Positions 22,862 to 38,388 of a DNA stretch of 64,000 nt are shown in pieces. The position numbers and the translations under genes were made by a program. Position 1 is the stretch's first letter; every line of letters starts with the position of its first letter. The notes under the pieces are model-generated. The model was not told where the DNA came from. It ran no database searches and saw only the letters and a list, made by a program, of their open reading frames with translations. This DNA comes from Azolla caroliniana (lineage: Eukaryota > Polypodiophyta). Location of the stretch: positions 16,182,001 to 16,246,000 of the forward strand of contig JBHGNT010000014.1 in NCBI GenBank assembly GCA_043228905.1, read 5' to 3'.

Positions 22862-25737
22862 CTCCTCTTCGTTTGTAGTTGTCTCTACTCGATCGTAGTG
22901 TGATTATTGGTAAGTCGTTGCGATAAGGGATCGTTCTCTTTATCCAGGTGTCCCCAACAATTAACCAATATGCTCAAAAGAATAATGGTTGTGATGGTGT
23001 TTTCCAATCACCGTGCCCATATATTCTTATTCGTGTATTCCCTTCTGGAGGATCAATTATTTGTCATACATTTATTGATTACGGTTAAAAATGAACCTCT
23101 CTCAAGAATTTATTCATAGGAATAGTGCAATGAGCGGTTCAATATACCTCTTTGTCACAACTTATAAGGTGAAGGTCACGCCAAGATTTCCTAACAATTT
23201 CTCACCAATGGAAACACATAATGGATTGTTCTAGAATATCTTCTCGTGTTGCCTTATCAATGATAAAAATTTCTTGAACAAGCAAAGTCATCTATGACCA
23301 AATATATATTCGGAGAGGCTTTCCTAGATTACTAATAGATAAGTCTTATTGTTGTTGTATTCTCCACCTAGTTTTAGTGGGGTCATTGTGAAATGCACTC
23401 TCTAGTTACAAGAATCTCCTAAAACAAAAAATGACGACGACGACACTATCTACGTGTGGCATGGATGTCAACAACTATATTTAAATGTTTAACTCTATGT
23501 CCTCCACCTCATACAATCAACTAAAACAGTGTATATTGTGGCCAAACATATCACGCTTTATTTTGAAACACATGTAAATTCTTAATTCGACTAAGAGTAT
23601 ATGACAAATCATGATTAGTAAAGTTTAAGAGCTAATACCTAAATAATTACAAGTTTGGAGAGATTAAATTAGATGACATGGTCTAAAAGTCTCTCTCTTT
23701 TGTTGCAACTTATATAGTGGGTGTAGCATAGTGAAGTCCAATGGATTTTGGTTCATCTAGTGTTATCTTATCACTTGTGCCATGTCATAGTAGTTTGAAT
23801 TTTTCCAAAAGGTACTTATTTCCTAACAATTCTTAGGCTTTCCTTTAGGGTCTATCTAGTTACTCTCAAATAGACCCTAGTGAACCTGGCATTTTGCAAT
23901 ATTATACACCTCACCGTGCTCTTGAACAACTTCCGGAAAGTGAATGACCAAATATGTTTTTCTTTGCCAATGTTACACTACCATCAGAATTGTCAAGAGA
24001 GGTTCAAATGACCAAGGTTGCAAATCCGCATAACAATAATTGATTTTCCTCTGATTTTTCGGATGGCGGACATTTGGCCATATTGTTAATGTTGCATGGA
24101 CTAGATTTGATGTCCACTTTTTTGAGACACTTTGATATTCTTGGATAAGATCCTCCTTCCTATGTTATTTGACATATCCAACCAATGCAATATCTCTTCC
24201 AAAACTTCCATAATCCACTATCTAATATGAAAGAATGTTGTTAGGAAATTTTGCAAGTAGGTTTGCAAATGAAGTACTTGTTTGTAAAGAAGTATTATTT
24301 ACTAGTTTAGTATTACATGTATTGGTTTGATATGCATTCTAACAATTAGGAATTAAAAACATCCCTAAACTTGGGTTGTGCCATCTAGTCTTCAAGAAGT
24401 TTTTTAGTGTGGTCATTGATCCAAGATAATAAGGCATCTTTCTACAATCAATTTTTAAGGGAAAGTCCTTTTAGAATCCCCCTTTGATTGCATAGGTGGC
24501 TCTCCTTTATCAATAAGTCTGGTATCAAATCTTCAAACAACTTGCATTGTTCTTCATATGCTTCATTGAACCCATTCTCATTCTCATTCTCATACTCATC
24601 AACCTTCGCCCACTTAAGGACGAGAGTGGATTGTAGAGCGAGGATGAAGATGTCAGATGAGTCAATAAGAAATGGGGAAGAGGTTTAGTGTTGATGACAT
24701 CATGTTGTTCTCATATATTTTGATGATATGCATCACTTACTTAGTGTATCGGAAACATATCGCCCAATGAACAGGCTATCTGCTAATGTGGAAACAAAAC
24801 AATACAACAAAAACCCTAACTCAATTTTTACATATAGAACTAATACGAATGATGCAAAGCTTCAAAAAACTTGGTGTTAATGTCCCATTGACAAATATGT
24901 GGAATTCATGTTATGAGTTACGAATCTATAATTCACATAGGTTGTAATAGTTATTATACATATGTTTGAGAATCAATAAATCCAAAGTGATACTTGGAGA
25001 TGAGAAGTGAGGTTGACGTTATCAATGCTATGGTGGTCCAACTGATGCTTTATGAAAGTGGAATTGGGGGGTGGCACTTATATTCACTTAGTGCATGGAA
25101 TGAAATAGAGAAAATTCAAAAATTATATGCACGTACACAATTGGGAGTTAAATTCTCGTCATCCTATCAGGCCATGCTATAAGAAACAAGTGTGTTGCCC
25201 ATAAAGGTATACGCCATGCAAAGAGTAAACACTATGTATATCACAAAAGTCAAGAATATACCTTATCACTGATTACGAAAACAAGCTTGGAACAAAGGGA
25301 TGCAAAGTACAAAATAAGTAATAAGAACAAAATTCTCTCAAATGGTTGGGTACAAGATATATTAAAGCTCTTAGGTGATGCCTATGAGGTATGTGATCAC
25401 CAAGGACAAATTACAAGCGGCATCGAGGATCGAATGGCAAGATGCAATAATGTCAAAACTAGAAATATTATGTTTACAAATGTTAACCCTTTGATGTTGG
25501 CATGGAATACACAGTCAACATGGCATGTAACATTCCAACCACATCTTATAACTACCTCCAAGGGCCCCGGGGTGTTGGAGAGCCCGAGATTGCTTTATCC
25601 AAGAAACTCACGCACACAAATGAGGAATCGAGGGAGCATCATGGCGTCATTGCCCAAGAACCGAAGATATGCAAGGGTACGAACTGAGAACCTAGTGGAG
25701 GAAGAGCAACATCCCTTACATCTCTCATTGGCATCAA

Positions 25738-25747
25738 CATACATACA

Positions 25748-25777
<30 letters not shown>
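25738..25777. repeat. (CATA)n microsatellite
   Basis: Ten or so perfect CATA tetranucleotides in intergenic DNA upstream of the PI-synthase gene. Confidence 0.97.
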
Positions 25778-25778
<1 letters not shown>

Positions 25779-26030
25779 GTAAGTGTGCGATTCACACGAT
25801 TCGAATTGGCGCTAATTTTTATGATGTTGAGAGTTTCTGGTGTCCGATATGTCGAGATTGGCATATGCTCGGACAACAAAAGAAATTCCCGTTCCATTCC
25901 ACTTAAGAAATTCCCATTCCATTCCACTTTCTCTGTCTCTTGTCTCATGTCTCTCATTCTCACAAAATAACAAGAATAGTTACTCCGTAAATATTCTTCT
26001 TAGACATGTATATGTGTGTGTGTGTGTAAA

Positions 26031-26085
26031 TCTTCTTCTTCTTCTTCTTCTTATTATTAGTTCTTCTTCTTCTTCTTCTTCTTCT
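26031..26085. repeat. (TTC)n tract upstream of the PI-synthase gene
   Basis: Two TTC trinucleotide blocks separated by TTATTATTAG, ending about 80 bp before the start codon. The position suggests a pyrimidine-rich 5' UTR or core promoter element, which is common in plant genes; function not shown. Confidence 0.8.
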
Positions 26086-26166
26086 GTATGTTGATTTTCT
26101 GTGGAAAAAAGGAAGCAGAGCATATCATTAGCAGGCTGCAGCAGAGCAAGCTCTGTTCCCTCTCAG

Positions 26167-29100
26167 ATGACTAAGAGGGCTTGGCCCATCTATCTCTATG
26201 TACCCAATTTGATCGGTGAGCATATCTGTCTCTTTGTTCCACCCCCCCCCCCCACCCCATATCTGTCCGTCTTCCTCTGTCTATGCTTAATTCATTCTGA
26301 GGTCCTTCCCTGTGTCTCTCAGGCTATGCCAGGATACTAGCGAATCTCGTGGCCTTTGGCTATGCCTTCTCCCACAAGAACCTCTTTACTGGACTCTATC
26401 TCATGAGGTTCTAAATCTATATGTATACACGCTTTTAATCCATTGATATGCTGTTATATTCTCGAATCATCATACTGCTAGAGTCGCAGAAGGAATCCAG
26501 TATTTTATTTATTAAAATTTTCCAAATCACATCGAAAATTCTTGTGATGGCCAATGCATGAAATGCTTTTATTTATTTATTGTTTTTGCAAAAAACTCAC
26601 TGGAAAAATGACAGTTATGCAGAAGGAATGCTGTATTCTTCTTCGTCTTCTTCGTCTTTTGTTAAATTACATATCATTGGTGTAAGCCCCAATGTAGTAA
26701 TGAAATCCAAGCGTATAGGTGGATTGATCTACCAAGTTCCTGTTGAAACAGTACCCTAAGAAATGGATTATGTTTGTTTATTTGCTAATATATATTTCAA
26801 CTGAAACCCAGAAGACCAGTGATGCAGAAGGAATGGAATATTTTTTAGTTTATGTGTTGAATTAAAAAACACATAAAGAATGATTCTGATGCAAAAAGAG
26901 ATGAAATCAGTTTCTGTTAATTTTACTGTCAGCTTCATTTGCGATGAATTGGATGGACGATTTGCACGGCTTCTAAATCAAAGTGAGTAATTCATCTTCA
27001 GATCATGTATTTTTAGTAGTACTTTAAACTGCTCGTTGTAAAACCTTGATTGGCTAATGTAATTCAAGATGCTACTTTGCCACATGATCATGCATAATCA
27101 ATAACATTTCATAATTAAATTCACATAATGATGGGAATGCTATTTGAAAGAGTTCATTTTAATTACATTAATAAAAATGTAAATGTGCAGCATCCACTTT
27201 TGGAGCCGTTCTGGACATGGTGACTGATAGGTATTGCAAATATTATTGTGATGGCTTATATTTATACTTCCTCAACTTGATTTGGATTTGTCATTGTGCT
27301 CAATATGTGTGGGATTGATTCTAGGGTGAGCACAGCTGGACTTCTAGTGGTCCTCTCACACTACTATAAGTGAGTGATCTTCTATAATCTGTCTTGAAAT
27401 CATATCTTTCATATGTCTATTGTTCTTATATTGGCTTATCTGTTAGTGTAGGAGCTGCTTTGGGTTTTTTCTAGGATTGCTGGCCCTTGATATTGCAAGT
27501 CATTGGATTCAGATGTATAGGTATGGTGCATTTGTCACTTAAGCAGCCTTACTTAAATGCACTCTTATCTCCTTCTCCATATCTATATATCTCTCTCTCT
27601 ATCTATATGGTCCATTTTCACTTAATCGGTCTCACTTAAAATGTCATATGCATATATTTCCTTTCTCCCTTCTCGGTATATATGTATCCCATTCAAATGG
27701 TACCCTTTTGTATGGGAATAATGTGTAACAAGGGTTTCAAATTATCCTGACCTATGGAGCTTACTTAAATGCAAACACACTTTCTATTCAGTTTTGACGT
27801 ATATCTCCTTTAAGTGGTACCCTTGTGATATGAATTACCTATTATAAAAGCGCTTATAATGTGTGAAAACAGTGATATGAATTACCTATTATAAAAATGC
27901 TTATAATGTGTGAAAACAGGCGTAAAATCCCTTCTCAAATTTTCATGAACAAAATACACCTGGTTCCTATACAAATGATAACCCTTCTGGAAAAATAATA
28001 CTTTTGTTGAACTAACCTGATATGGTATATGGAGTTTGCAGTATGTTCTTAGCAAGCAAAACAAGTCATAAAGATGTTGCGGATAGTAAGAGCACACTTC
28101 TCAAGGCGTATTACCAGCATCGCATATTCATGGGCTATTGTTGTATTGGGGCAGAAGTAAGTTTTTAGTTTTCATCATTGAAAATGTAAGGAATCTAAAT
28201 TGTAATGATATCTAAATTATAACGGTATTATCATTTTTACAGGTAATGTATTTGATATTGTATATTATTGCACAAGAGGAATTTGATTCTATCCTAGATG
28301 TAAGTGTTCTACTATGTATGTATCAGTAGATTTAAATGTTTTTTTGGTATTTTAATTGATTATTATTGACATACTAGGTTGTACAAGATGCTTTTTCAAG
28401 ATCGTCCCCATGGGTCATTCTTGGACTGATAGCACTACCAGGATGGGCGATAAAGCAATTGGTAAATTGTTTGCAGGTATGTTGGCTATTGTTACTGTGC
28501 TTGGGCTAAAAGAACTATTATGCTACTAGGAAGGAAGCACTTAAATACAAGGCAAAGAAAACCCACAAAATGATTGTACACAGAATGGTCACATTGCGTC
28601 AATCATGCTATCTGGAAGATAGCCTCACTATAAGGCGAATAAAACTCACAAAGAAATTGTATGATCAATCTAGAATGGGCACAATCTCATAAAACAAAAA
28701 AGAATTACACATGCTCATTAGTACTAGGATTGTAACAAAGTATTGTGAAAGCCTCAGCCCTGTGGACATTAGATAGAATTTGTTTATATTCTTTCACTGG
28801 TTGCATACTTTGGCCTACTACTCAAAAGTGGCCAAACAACTATTCTCTTTTTGAAACATTTGCTAAAATTTACAAGTAGTGTATTCATGAAAGGAGCTAA
28901 ATGAGAAGCTGAAATACTAGGCCAAAATTTGTATACTTTCAGTGCTTCATTTGTAAATTCTTCCAAATTTCAATCATTTAAATTTTTTTACAATAGAGGT
29001 TGATGGATCATACTTTTGTACAAGACATGTAAACACTGATAGATGACATCGCAAACAGTTAATCACAAGATACTATTGTCCTACATAGAGAACATCTTAA

Positions 29101-29174
29101 TCTGTTTGTTGCAGATACGTTCAGCTGCCGAAGTGTGTGTTCTCCACGACATTGAGAAGTCAAAAAAAAACTGA
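26167..29174 (+). CDS. PIS: Phosphatidylinositol synthase (CDP-diacylglycerol-inositol 3-phosphatidyltransferase)
   Basis: Ten exons: 26167-26215, 26323-26407, 26933-26982, 27191-27230, 27325-27369, 27452-27520, 28042-28156, 28243-28299, 28378-28476 and 29115-29174. All introns are GT-AG, phases match, and the product is 222 aa (Arabidopsis enzymes are about 227). The enzyme makes phosphatidylinositol from CDP-diacylglycerol and myo-inositol in ER membranes. The CDP-alcohol phosphatidyltransferase signature DGx2ARx8Gx3Dx3D is complete: D52, G53, A56, R57, G66, D70, D74 (DGRFAR ... FGAVLDMVTDR). Other landmarks are the YLYVPNLIGY N-terminus, LLALDIASHWIQMYSMFL, several hydrophobic membrane helices, and a soluble C-terminus AAEVCVLHDIEKSKKN. 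The start is the first in-frame ATG after a TGA. All catalytic residues are present, so I expect it to be functional. Confidence 0.97.
27825..27918. repeat. 47-bp tandem duplication in PI-synthase intron 6
   Basis: Two adjacent copies of GTGATATGAATTACCTATTA followed by TAAAA..GCTTATAATGTGTG, at 27825-27871 and 27872-27918, nearly identical. A recent local duplication with no splice consequence visible. Confidence 0.9.
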
Positions 29175-32059
<2,885 letters not shown>

Positions 32060-32344
32060 TACTACCATGTGCACATACCCTCATCATTTTTATTAAGATG
32101 GTTTATACAAAGGATTTTGGGGAGCACCTATCTTGTATGTAAAAGGGGACAAAGACAAATGTGTTCAAGTGTTCTTTGATTTTGGGTCAACCTATGTGAA
32201 TTATGTAAACACTCTGCCATCTTGGCGTCAAAATACATTGTGACAAACTTATCAAATTTGAGAAATGTACTACAAATTTGACAAGTAATCAAACATTATA
32301 TGAAACGATAAATACTATATTCCACACACACACACACACACACC

Positions 32345-32972
32345 CAAGAATCGGCAATGGTTTGGTTTAGGTTTAACCGTTTTGGGGTTCTCAAACCCGA
32401 ACCAAACAAAACCGATCCCTAAACTGGTTTGGGACTAAAAAGCTTTAAGGTGTGAAGAAACCCAAAAAACACCAACACCACTTCTCCTATTCTTCTCTCC
32501 CCCTCGTAACTCCCACCCCTTCAACCTTACCACCGATGAGTCCGAATTCAACTCCAAGTCCCACCTCCACGACTCCCTCTCCGTAGACTACTATGGTTGG
32601 TCGGCCAACGTCCACAAATTTCCCACCTCCCACCACCCGAACCATGAGCCCCAAGGCTATGGCGACCTCTCACTCTTGATGATCCAATCCTTCTCCAAAT
32701 TTGACATGCTCCCGTGCCCCCCAACCTCTCTCTCTCTCATTACTCAACGATCGTTTTCTATGGCTTCTTATCAGTCTCTCTCTCAAGTTCTAACCTCTAG
32801 CTGCCTAATTTCTAACTTTCTAAACCTTACTTATTAAATCACATAAACGGTTTGAGCCGGTTTGGCAAGGCTCAAGCCGAGCTCTAACCGTTTAGGTAGG
32901 CTCAAGCCTAAGCTGAGCCGCTAACCTGTTTAAAACCGGTTTAGGCTTGAGCCGAGCCGTTGCCGATCCCTA
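32345..32972. mobile_element. MITE-like element copy D with coding-like interior (hAT-like ends)
   Basis: Left end CAAGAATCGGCAATGGTTTGG, right end reversed TAGGGATCGGCAACGGCTCGG. It sits within an AC-rich microsatellite: flanking 8-mers CACACACC (32337-32344) and CACGCACG (32973-32980) agree at six of eight bases. The middle (about 32490-32740) is GC-richer than its ends, with an open + strand frame reading ...NSHPFNLTTDESEF... and ...GYGDLSLLMIQSFSKF.... That suggests captured host coding sequence, but the protein is not one I recognise. Confidence 0.7.
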
Positions 32973-32993
32973 CACGCACGCACGCACACGCGT

Positions 32994-32994
<1 letters not shown>

Positions 32995-33085
<91 letters not shown>
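32995..33085. repeat. Compound (AC)n(TC)n microsatellite at the LINE 3' end
   Basis: About 22 AC then about 20 TC repeats, directly abutting the 3' end of the - strand LINE at 33086. Read on the - strand the LINE ends ...CCATTATTTAC followed by (GA)n(GT)n instead of a poly(A) tail. Confidence 0.95.
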
Positions 33086-33088
<3 letters not shown>

Positions 33089-33193
33089 AATAATGGCTTT
33101 CATTACGAAAGAAAAAACACCACCATGACTAACTTACAACAAACTATAGAACCCCTTCTATCTAGGGATCTAAAGAAAACTACGACACCAAAC

Positions 33194-33733
33194 TCAATGC
33201 CACCCTACACACCAATTCAAATGGCGAATATGATGATATGTGCCCTTGCAAAGTTCTCTCTCTTCCTGGTTGAGATTTTGTGACTTCTCTAGCACTGTCA
33301 ATTGCCACAAAAGAAGTCCTTTTAACTTTAGAACATATTTTCTCACCCCAACTTGCGAATAAAAAATGAAGGCATTCCGCATATTCCAATTGAACCATAG
33401 CCCCCAATACCTCAAGAACTCAAAAATAATTTGAAAATGAGGCATCGGTTCATTGTTCTCCATATGTGCAAAAACCCAACTGAAGGAAGATAGACTTACT
33501 CCTGTTAGAGACATCCACACTAAACTGATACACCTCCAAACCATCCTTGCCATCGGGCATGAAATAAATCGATGCCTACTATGTTCCAATTCCACCGAAC
33601 AAAAGAAACACAATCCTTTAGTAATGTTTCTTCTTTTTAATGCATCCCCTAATGGTAAAGCTCCAACCATAACTCTCCAAATAAATACCTTGGCTCGTAG
33701 CATCAATCGAGAACACCAACCTGCCTTGATCAC
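33194..33733 (-). pseudogene. LINE ORF2 C-terminal zinc-binding (zf-RVT) segment
   Basis: Open - strand frame encoding AKVFIWRVMVGALPLGDALKRR and, after it, CFFCSVELEHSRHRFISCPMARMVW, the zf-RVT (PF13966) pattern with Cys-X2-Cys ... His ... Cys that ends plant L1 ORF2 proteins. It is separated from the RT by frameshifts at about 33750 and 34330, so ORF2 is not intact. Confidence 0.85.
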
Positions 33734-34326
33734 ATGAAACCACCAAGTAATGGGCTTATGAAAACACTATATCTTTATAACCCTTTCTTCCAACCACTTA
33801 TGTTTGTCAATCAACTTGTGATAAGCAACATTTGTTGAGATCATAGTCAATCTCTTATTTCCAACAAACCTCCAATCAAGCTCTTGAGATCGCCCATCTA
33901 AATCAGGAATTGGCTCATGCGAAGACAATATTTGTTGCAACTTATCCCAAATAAAGTTATAACCTTTTGGAATACGAAATGTTGATCTTATTGTTCGAAA
34001 AGCCATTAATCTTCTTTGTGAAACCAACATAGCATCCTTAACTGTTACCAAACCCAATCTAGCCATCCGATTAAATTGAAGGTTAAGAATGTGTTTACCT
34101 TCCCACCTCAACAACCTTGATGTTGCCAAAACCTCCATTTGTAATGAATTGGCACATCCCCTTTCTTGTGGGGGATGCCATTCCACAAAATCCAACATAC
34201 TTTGCCAAGATGTCAACAAATGATTAACTATCATAGACCCTGTACATTTGACATCCCTGTTAGAATTAATTACATTCCACCAATTCGCTTCAACCTTCAT
34301 GTTTCCAAGCTTTATTCCATTCTTCT

Positions 34327-36967
34327 CTACACCATTTCTGTCCAAGGTTGTACACCTTCAAACATGAATAGAATGAAAGTAAATCGACGAGCCACCATAT
34401 GCTCATATAGATTCAATATTGATGCCCCACCAAGACGCTTCGGAGTACAAACATGATCCCATGCCAACCATGACAAGGCACTTTTCCCTTTTCTTTTCCA
34501 TAACAACATTTGCATCGAGCGTGACAACATTTCAAGAGCTTTCTTTGACCATGGGAGCAAAGGAAGATAATAAGATACCATAGAGACCATAATCGATTGG
34601 ACCACCTTAAGTCGTACATGAAAAGGCCAAAATTGAGACCTCCAATACATAAACTTATCCTCCGACCTTTTGGATACCCACTCAATAAGTTTCACATGAG
34701 AAATTTCCAACCCAATTGGATATCCAAGATGACGACAAATCATACCATGATGTACTATCCTTTCTGACCACCCCAACCCCTAACACATCTTGTTCTGTAC
34801 ATGAAATGAGGACAGATTTATGTATATTAATTCTCAACCCCGACGCATTTGAAAACAATTCCCACACATCTCTTGTCTTACTAATATTTTCCCGATTAGG
34901 TGCCAAAAACATAATATGGTCATCTGCGAGAGCTTGAACAATACATGGCTTCCCTGATGGCAACCTTAGTCCAAGCAATTCTTCCCCCATAGCCATATTG
35001 TGTAACTTAACAAGAATAGGATGCATCACAATAGTGAATAGTAAAGGACTTATCGGGCATCCTTGTCTAACTGACCTCTGAATAGAAATCGGTTGGGTTA
35101 CTCCTCCATTAAACATCACATGTGAAACTGAACCCTCCCCTAATGTGTATATCAACTTAGACATACGATCACCAAAACCCATATGAGACATCAATTGATT
35201 TATAAATGACCAATCCACATTATCATAGGCTTTCTCGATATCCAATTGTAGCAACACTAATTCTTGTTTAGACTCCTTTGCATAGTCAATTGCCATTTGA
35301 ACATTTACAATATTATGTAAAATGTCTCTTTTTGCTAAAAACCCATATTGAGCATTATGAATAATAGAAGGTAAAACCTTATGCAACCTATTGGCCATCA
35401 CTTTCGCAAAAATCTTGTGCATTCCCCCCATGAATGAAATAGGCCTCCATTGAGCAAAGGAAGATGGAGAAGGCACCTTCGGCAAAAGCTTGATCAAACC
35501 AATCTTCCAAGAATGAGGCATTTCCCCTGATGTCCACACCTTCTGAAATAAAATCGTAAAAGGCCCCTTTAACTTAATCACATATTTCTTAAAGAGTTCA
35601 TGTGTTAATCCATCCCACCCATGACTCTTATCATTAGCAAGATGTGACATGACATGTTCCACCTCATCCTCTGAAATATTAGCATCTAATGATTGTGCCA
35701 CATCATGCGATACATGATTTTTCACTCCATTAAAAAATACATCTCTATCCTTTTTAACATTATCATCGATACACACTTGTACATCCAACAATTGTGTATA
35801 ATATTCTATGCATTTCTTCACAATTTCTTGAGGATCGGAACACATGATACCATTTTCCTCTAACCTTACCACATTATGTCGTGCATGTGATTCATGAAGG
35901 TCATGGAAAAACTTATGTGATTGACAATTAGCATCATCCACTTCTTGTCTTAGACGATGTAGTCTAGCATGTTGATAATTTTTTGCCGTTAGGTCATGCA
36001 TCGCAGAAATTAATACCTCTTGATATCCCATCAAGTCTACATCCGTTGGCCAATAAGTTAACAATGAGTTGCATTTATCAAAAAAATTAACTAGGAGACT
36101 TAATTTCTTTCTCCTTTTAAAAGCATGGTGAATTCCATAATATCTAGTTAACCTCTGAACATTTGCAACAAATACTTCCCACGCTTCATACCCATCAAAT
36201 TGAACACGATAGGCAAATGCATCAATCAATTGACACATATAGGCATGGAAGACCTCATGATCCAAAAATGATGAATTAAAAATCAACGGTGGTTTTCCTA
36301 AAAACTCATGAAAACCTCTAATTGAGTGGTGATTGAACTCAAAAATTAATGGGAAATGATATGATATAATTGATCCATAAGACGCTGAAATATCCAAAAT
36401 CTCTGGTAAAAAACCTTCGGTATGCATTACATACATTCGATCCAACCTACTCCAAGTATCCTTATATTGAGCCGATTGAAAGGGATAACCAGGTTCATCT
36501 CCCTTGATCCATTTCCATACATCCCTTTACATGACTTCAGTCTCAAAATCTCCCCATTCTTGAGCCTCTGGTCCATCCATAATAGAGTGGATAGATGTTG
36601 ATTGATCTGTCTCACAACAAACATTAAAATCTCCCATCAATAAACCCGGTCTACCATTACCAAGCACTGAGTTTAGAGATCTCCATAACAACTTTCGTTC
36701 TTGTGGAACATTTGATGCATACACACCAACTAACCAAAGAGCTTGCCCTTCATAACATATCTCTACCACAATAAATCTTTCAAATTCATCTAAAACAATT
36801 ACTTTTGGGTGAAATTTATCTCTTATAAACATGACAATCCCAGAATAATCCCCATGAACCTTGCCAGCATAACATAATGTATAACCCTTAGAATAACAAA
36901 TTAAACCAGGATTACGATGATCTTTATGCTCTACTGCACATAAAACATCCCATTGCTCACTTAACAA
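34327..36967 (-). pseudogene. LINE ORF2: endonuclease and reverse transcriptase
   Basis: ORF2 starts at 37036 (MKITTWNVKGL). Endonuclease landmarks: AVEHK, LWLVGVYASN, LLMGDFNVCCE near 36600, and SYHFPLIF near 36350 where S-D-H is usual. RT landmarks: GLIKLLPKVPSPSSFAQWRPI near 35480, QYGFLAKRDILHNI near 35350, LQLDIEKAYDNVDW near 35230 (motif A), QGCPISPLLF near 35060 and ALADDHIMF near 34915 (catalytic Asp-Asp). A TAG lies at about 36974, a stop near 36529, and frameshifts occur near 36440 and 34700. The longest intact frame (36445-34682) covers the whole RT core. The protein nicks target DNA and copies the element RNA. Confidence 0.9.
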
Positions 36968-37032
36968 AATCCTCTAAACCTCATGCATTCTAAATCTAGA
37001 ACACAATCCCTTCACATTCCATGTGGTGATCT

Positions 37033-38388
37033 TCATACTTTATTTTTTCCTTTTATTCGAGAAATCTCCTTCTCCTTCACTGCTAATGTTTCTGCCATAT
37101 CCTGAAATAAATCCCCTAAGATTGCATATGAATTACTATGGGAATGCAAAACTCCAGACCTCGATGGCTCCTCATGTGAACGAGGCACCGATTTCCGTTT
37201 ATTCCAAGGAACATACAAATTACCTTTATTATCAAAAGATAATTTCTTTGGATAGTCCTCTTGACGAGCCCATGGCTTATTCCGCATGGGATGTGTCGAT
37301 GTGACCTTCTCCATAGATACATTATGCCCAACATTTTTATTAGACTTCTTCATCTTTCTAGAAACTATTGACCATTGTCCTTCATCCTCTAGAGTCTTTC
37401 CATTCGTCTCATTCACAATTTGTGGTTCCTTTGTTTGCTCTAAAATTGTCAAATCTTGAATCTGATCATGAGTTGTAGGCTCTTCATGTACCACTTCCAC
37501 TACATTATTTTTTTGTTGAGGACATTCAGGCATAAAATGCCCCAACACACCACAGTGGAAACAATGTCCTGCAAATGTACCCCATTTAAGCCGAAAATAC
37601 ATAAGTGGCATACCAGAACATGCAATCTGTAAACAACTTGGCCTCTTTATAGCAGTATTCCAAAGAATACACATCCGATATCGATTTTGAGCATTAACAC
37701 TAGGAGGCACCAAGATCTTTCCCAACTTTTCCATCGCTGACCGTAATATTGGCCAAACCACTGAATATGTGCACTCTACCTCAACCCATACGGGACACTC
37801 TTGCTTTAATATATCTTGGTATTCCACTAGTGGTCTCCACGGAACAATATGAACCAAACTTTTCCCATAAAAAATTGGCAATTTATTGAGTAATTTCTCT
37901 TTATACTCTTGTGATACTAAAACAACGTCATAAAATCCACGAGGACTAACATAAACATCGTGAACACAATCAGCTTGTAAAATCCCACGCAACCATTGTT
38001 TGACCCTCCAAAGGAAAGGTATCTTTCCCGTGAAAAACAATATGACCCCTTTATCACAAAAATTAGCAAATGAGCCCAAAAACTCCTTATTGTCTATTTC
38101 TACCTTAGCCACTTCATCGTCAACAAACTCCTCAGCAACTTTCACATTCTCCCTTATACAATCTTCCATAAATATATTTGCCATGCATCTTAAATGTTCC
38201 CAATGACTATCATCTTTCTCAATATCATTTTGTCGCATTGCATCGGCATAAGACATGTTATTACTATTATCTCCAATACATCGTTTTCTTTTACCATCCC
38301 CTCTTGGGCTTAATACTGACTCAACCATGCACGCATCCTTTGAAGAATTTGGAGACTCATCCATATTCATGAAAACACTACCATCCAT
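37033..38388 (-). CDS. LINE ORF1 (RNA-binding, DUF4283-like with CCHC knuckle)
   Basis: Intact 451-codon frame from the first in-frame ATG (38388). The central part (KGVILFFTGKIPFLWRVKQW ... VSPRGFYDVVLVSQEY ... LVHIVPWRPLVEY) resembles DUF4283 found in plant LINE ORF1. It is followed by a CX2CX4HX4C zinc knuckle CFHCGVLGHFMPEC near 37540. ORF1 proteins coat the LINE RNA. Its TGA stop overlaps the ORF2 ATG in the tetranucleotide ATGA. Because ORF1 is undamaged while ORF2 is broken, decay is recent or ORF1 is still under some constraint. Confidence 0.85.
   Translation of the reverse strand: MDGSVFMNMDESPNSSKDACMVESVLSPRGDGKRKRCIGDNSNNMSYADAMRQNDIEKDDSHWEHLRCMANIFMEDCIRENVKVAEEFVDDEVAKVEIDNKEFLGSFANFCDKGVILFFTGKIPFLWRVKQWLRGILQADCVHDVYVSPRGFYDVVLVSQEYKEKLLNKLPIFYGKSLVHIVPWRPLVEYQDILKQECPVWVEVECTYSVVWPILRSAMEKLGKILVPPSVNAQNRYRMCILWNTAIKRPSCLQIACSGMPLMYFRLKWGTFAGHCFHCGVLGHFMPECPQQKNNVVEVVHEEPTTHDQIQDLTILEQTKEPQIVNETNGKTLEDEGQWSIVSRKMKKSNKNVGHNVSMEKVTSTHPMRNKPWARQEDYPKKLSFDNKGNLYVPWNKRKSVPRSHEEPSRSGVLHSHSNSYAILGDLFQDMAETLAVKEKEISRIKGKNKV

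Larger units (their letters stand above)
22083..26030. other. Intergenic, no gene recognised
   Basis: AT-rich sequence between the divergently placed SPOC and PI-synthase genes. It includes a C run at 22704-22715, a long (GA)n tract at 22808-22857 and a (CATA)n tetranucleotide tract at 25738-25777. A 227-codon open frame at 25287-25970 runs through the CATA repeat and has no recognisable domain. Confidence 0.6.

Noticed and set aside
25287-25970. 227-codon + strand open frame upstream of the PI-synthase gene
   Set aside because: It passes through a (CATA)n microsatellite, has no recognisable domain and no coding-like composition; an antisense frame is also open there. Chance frame.
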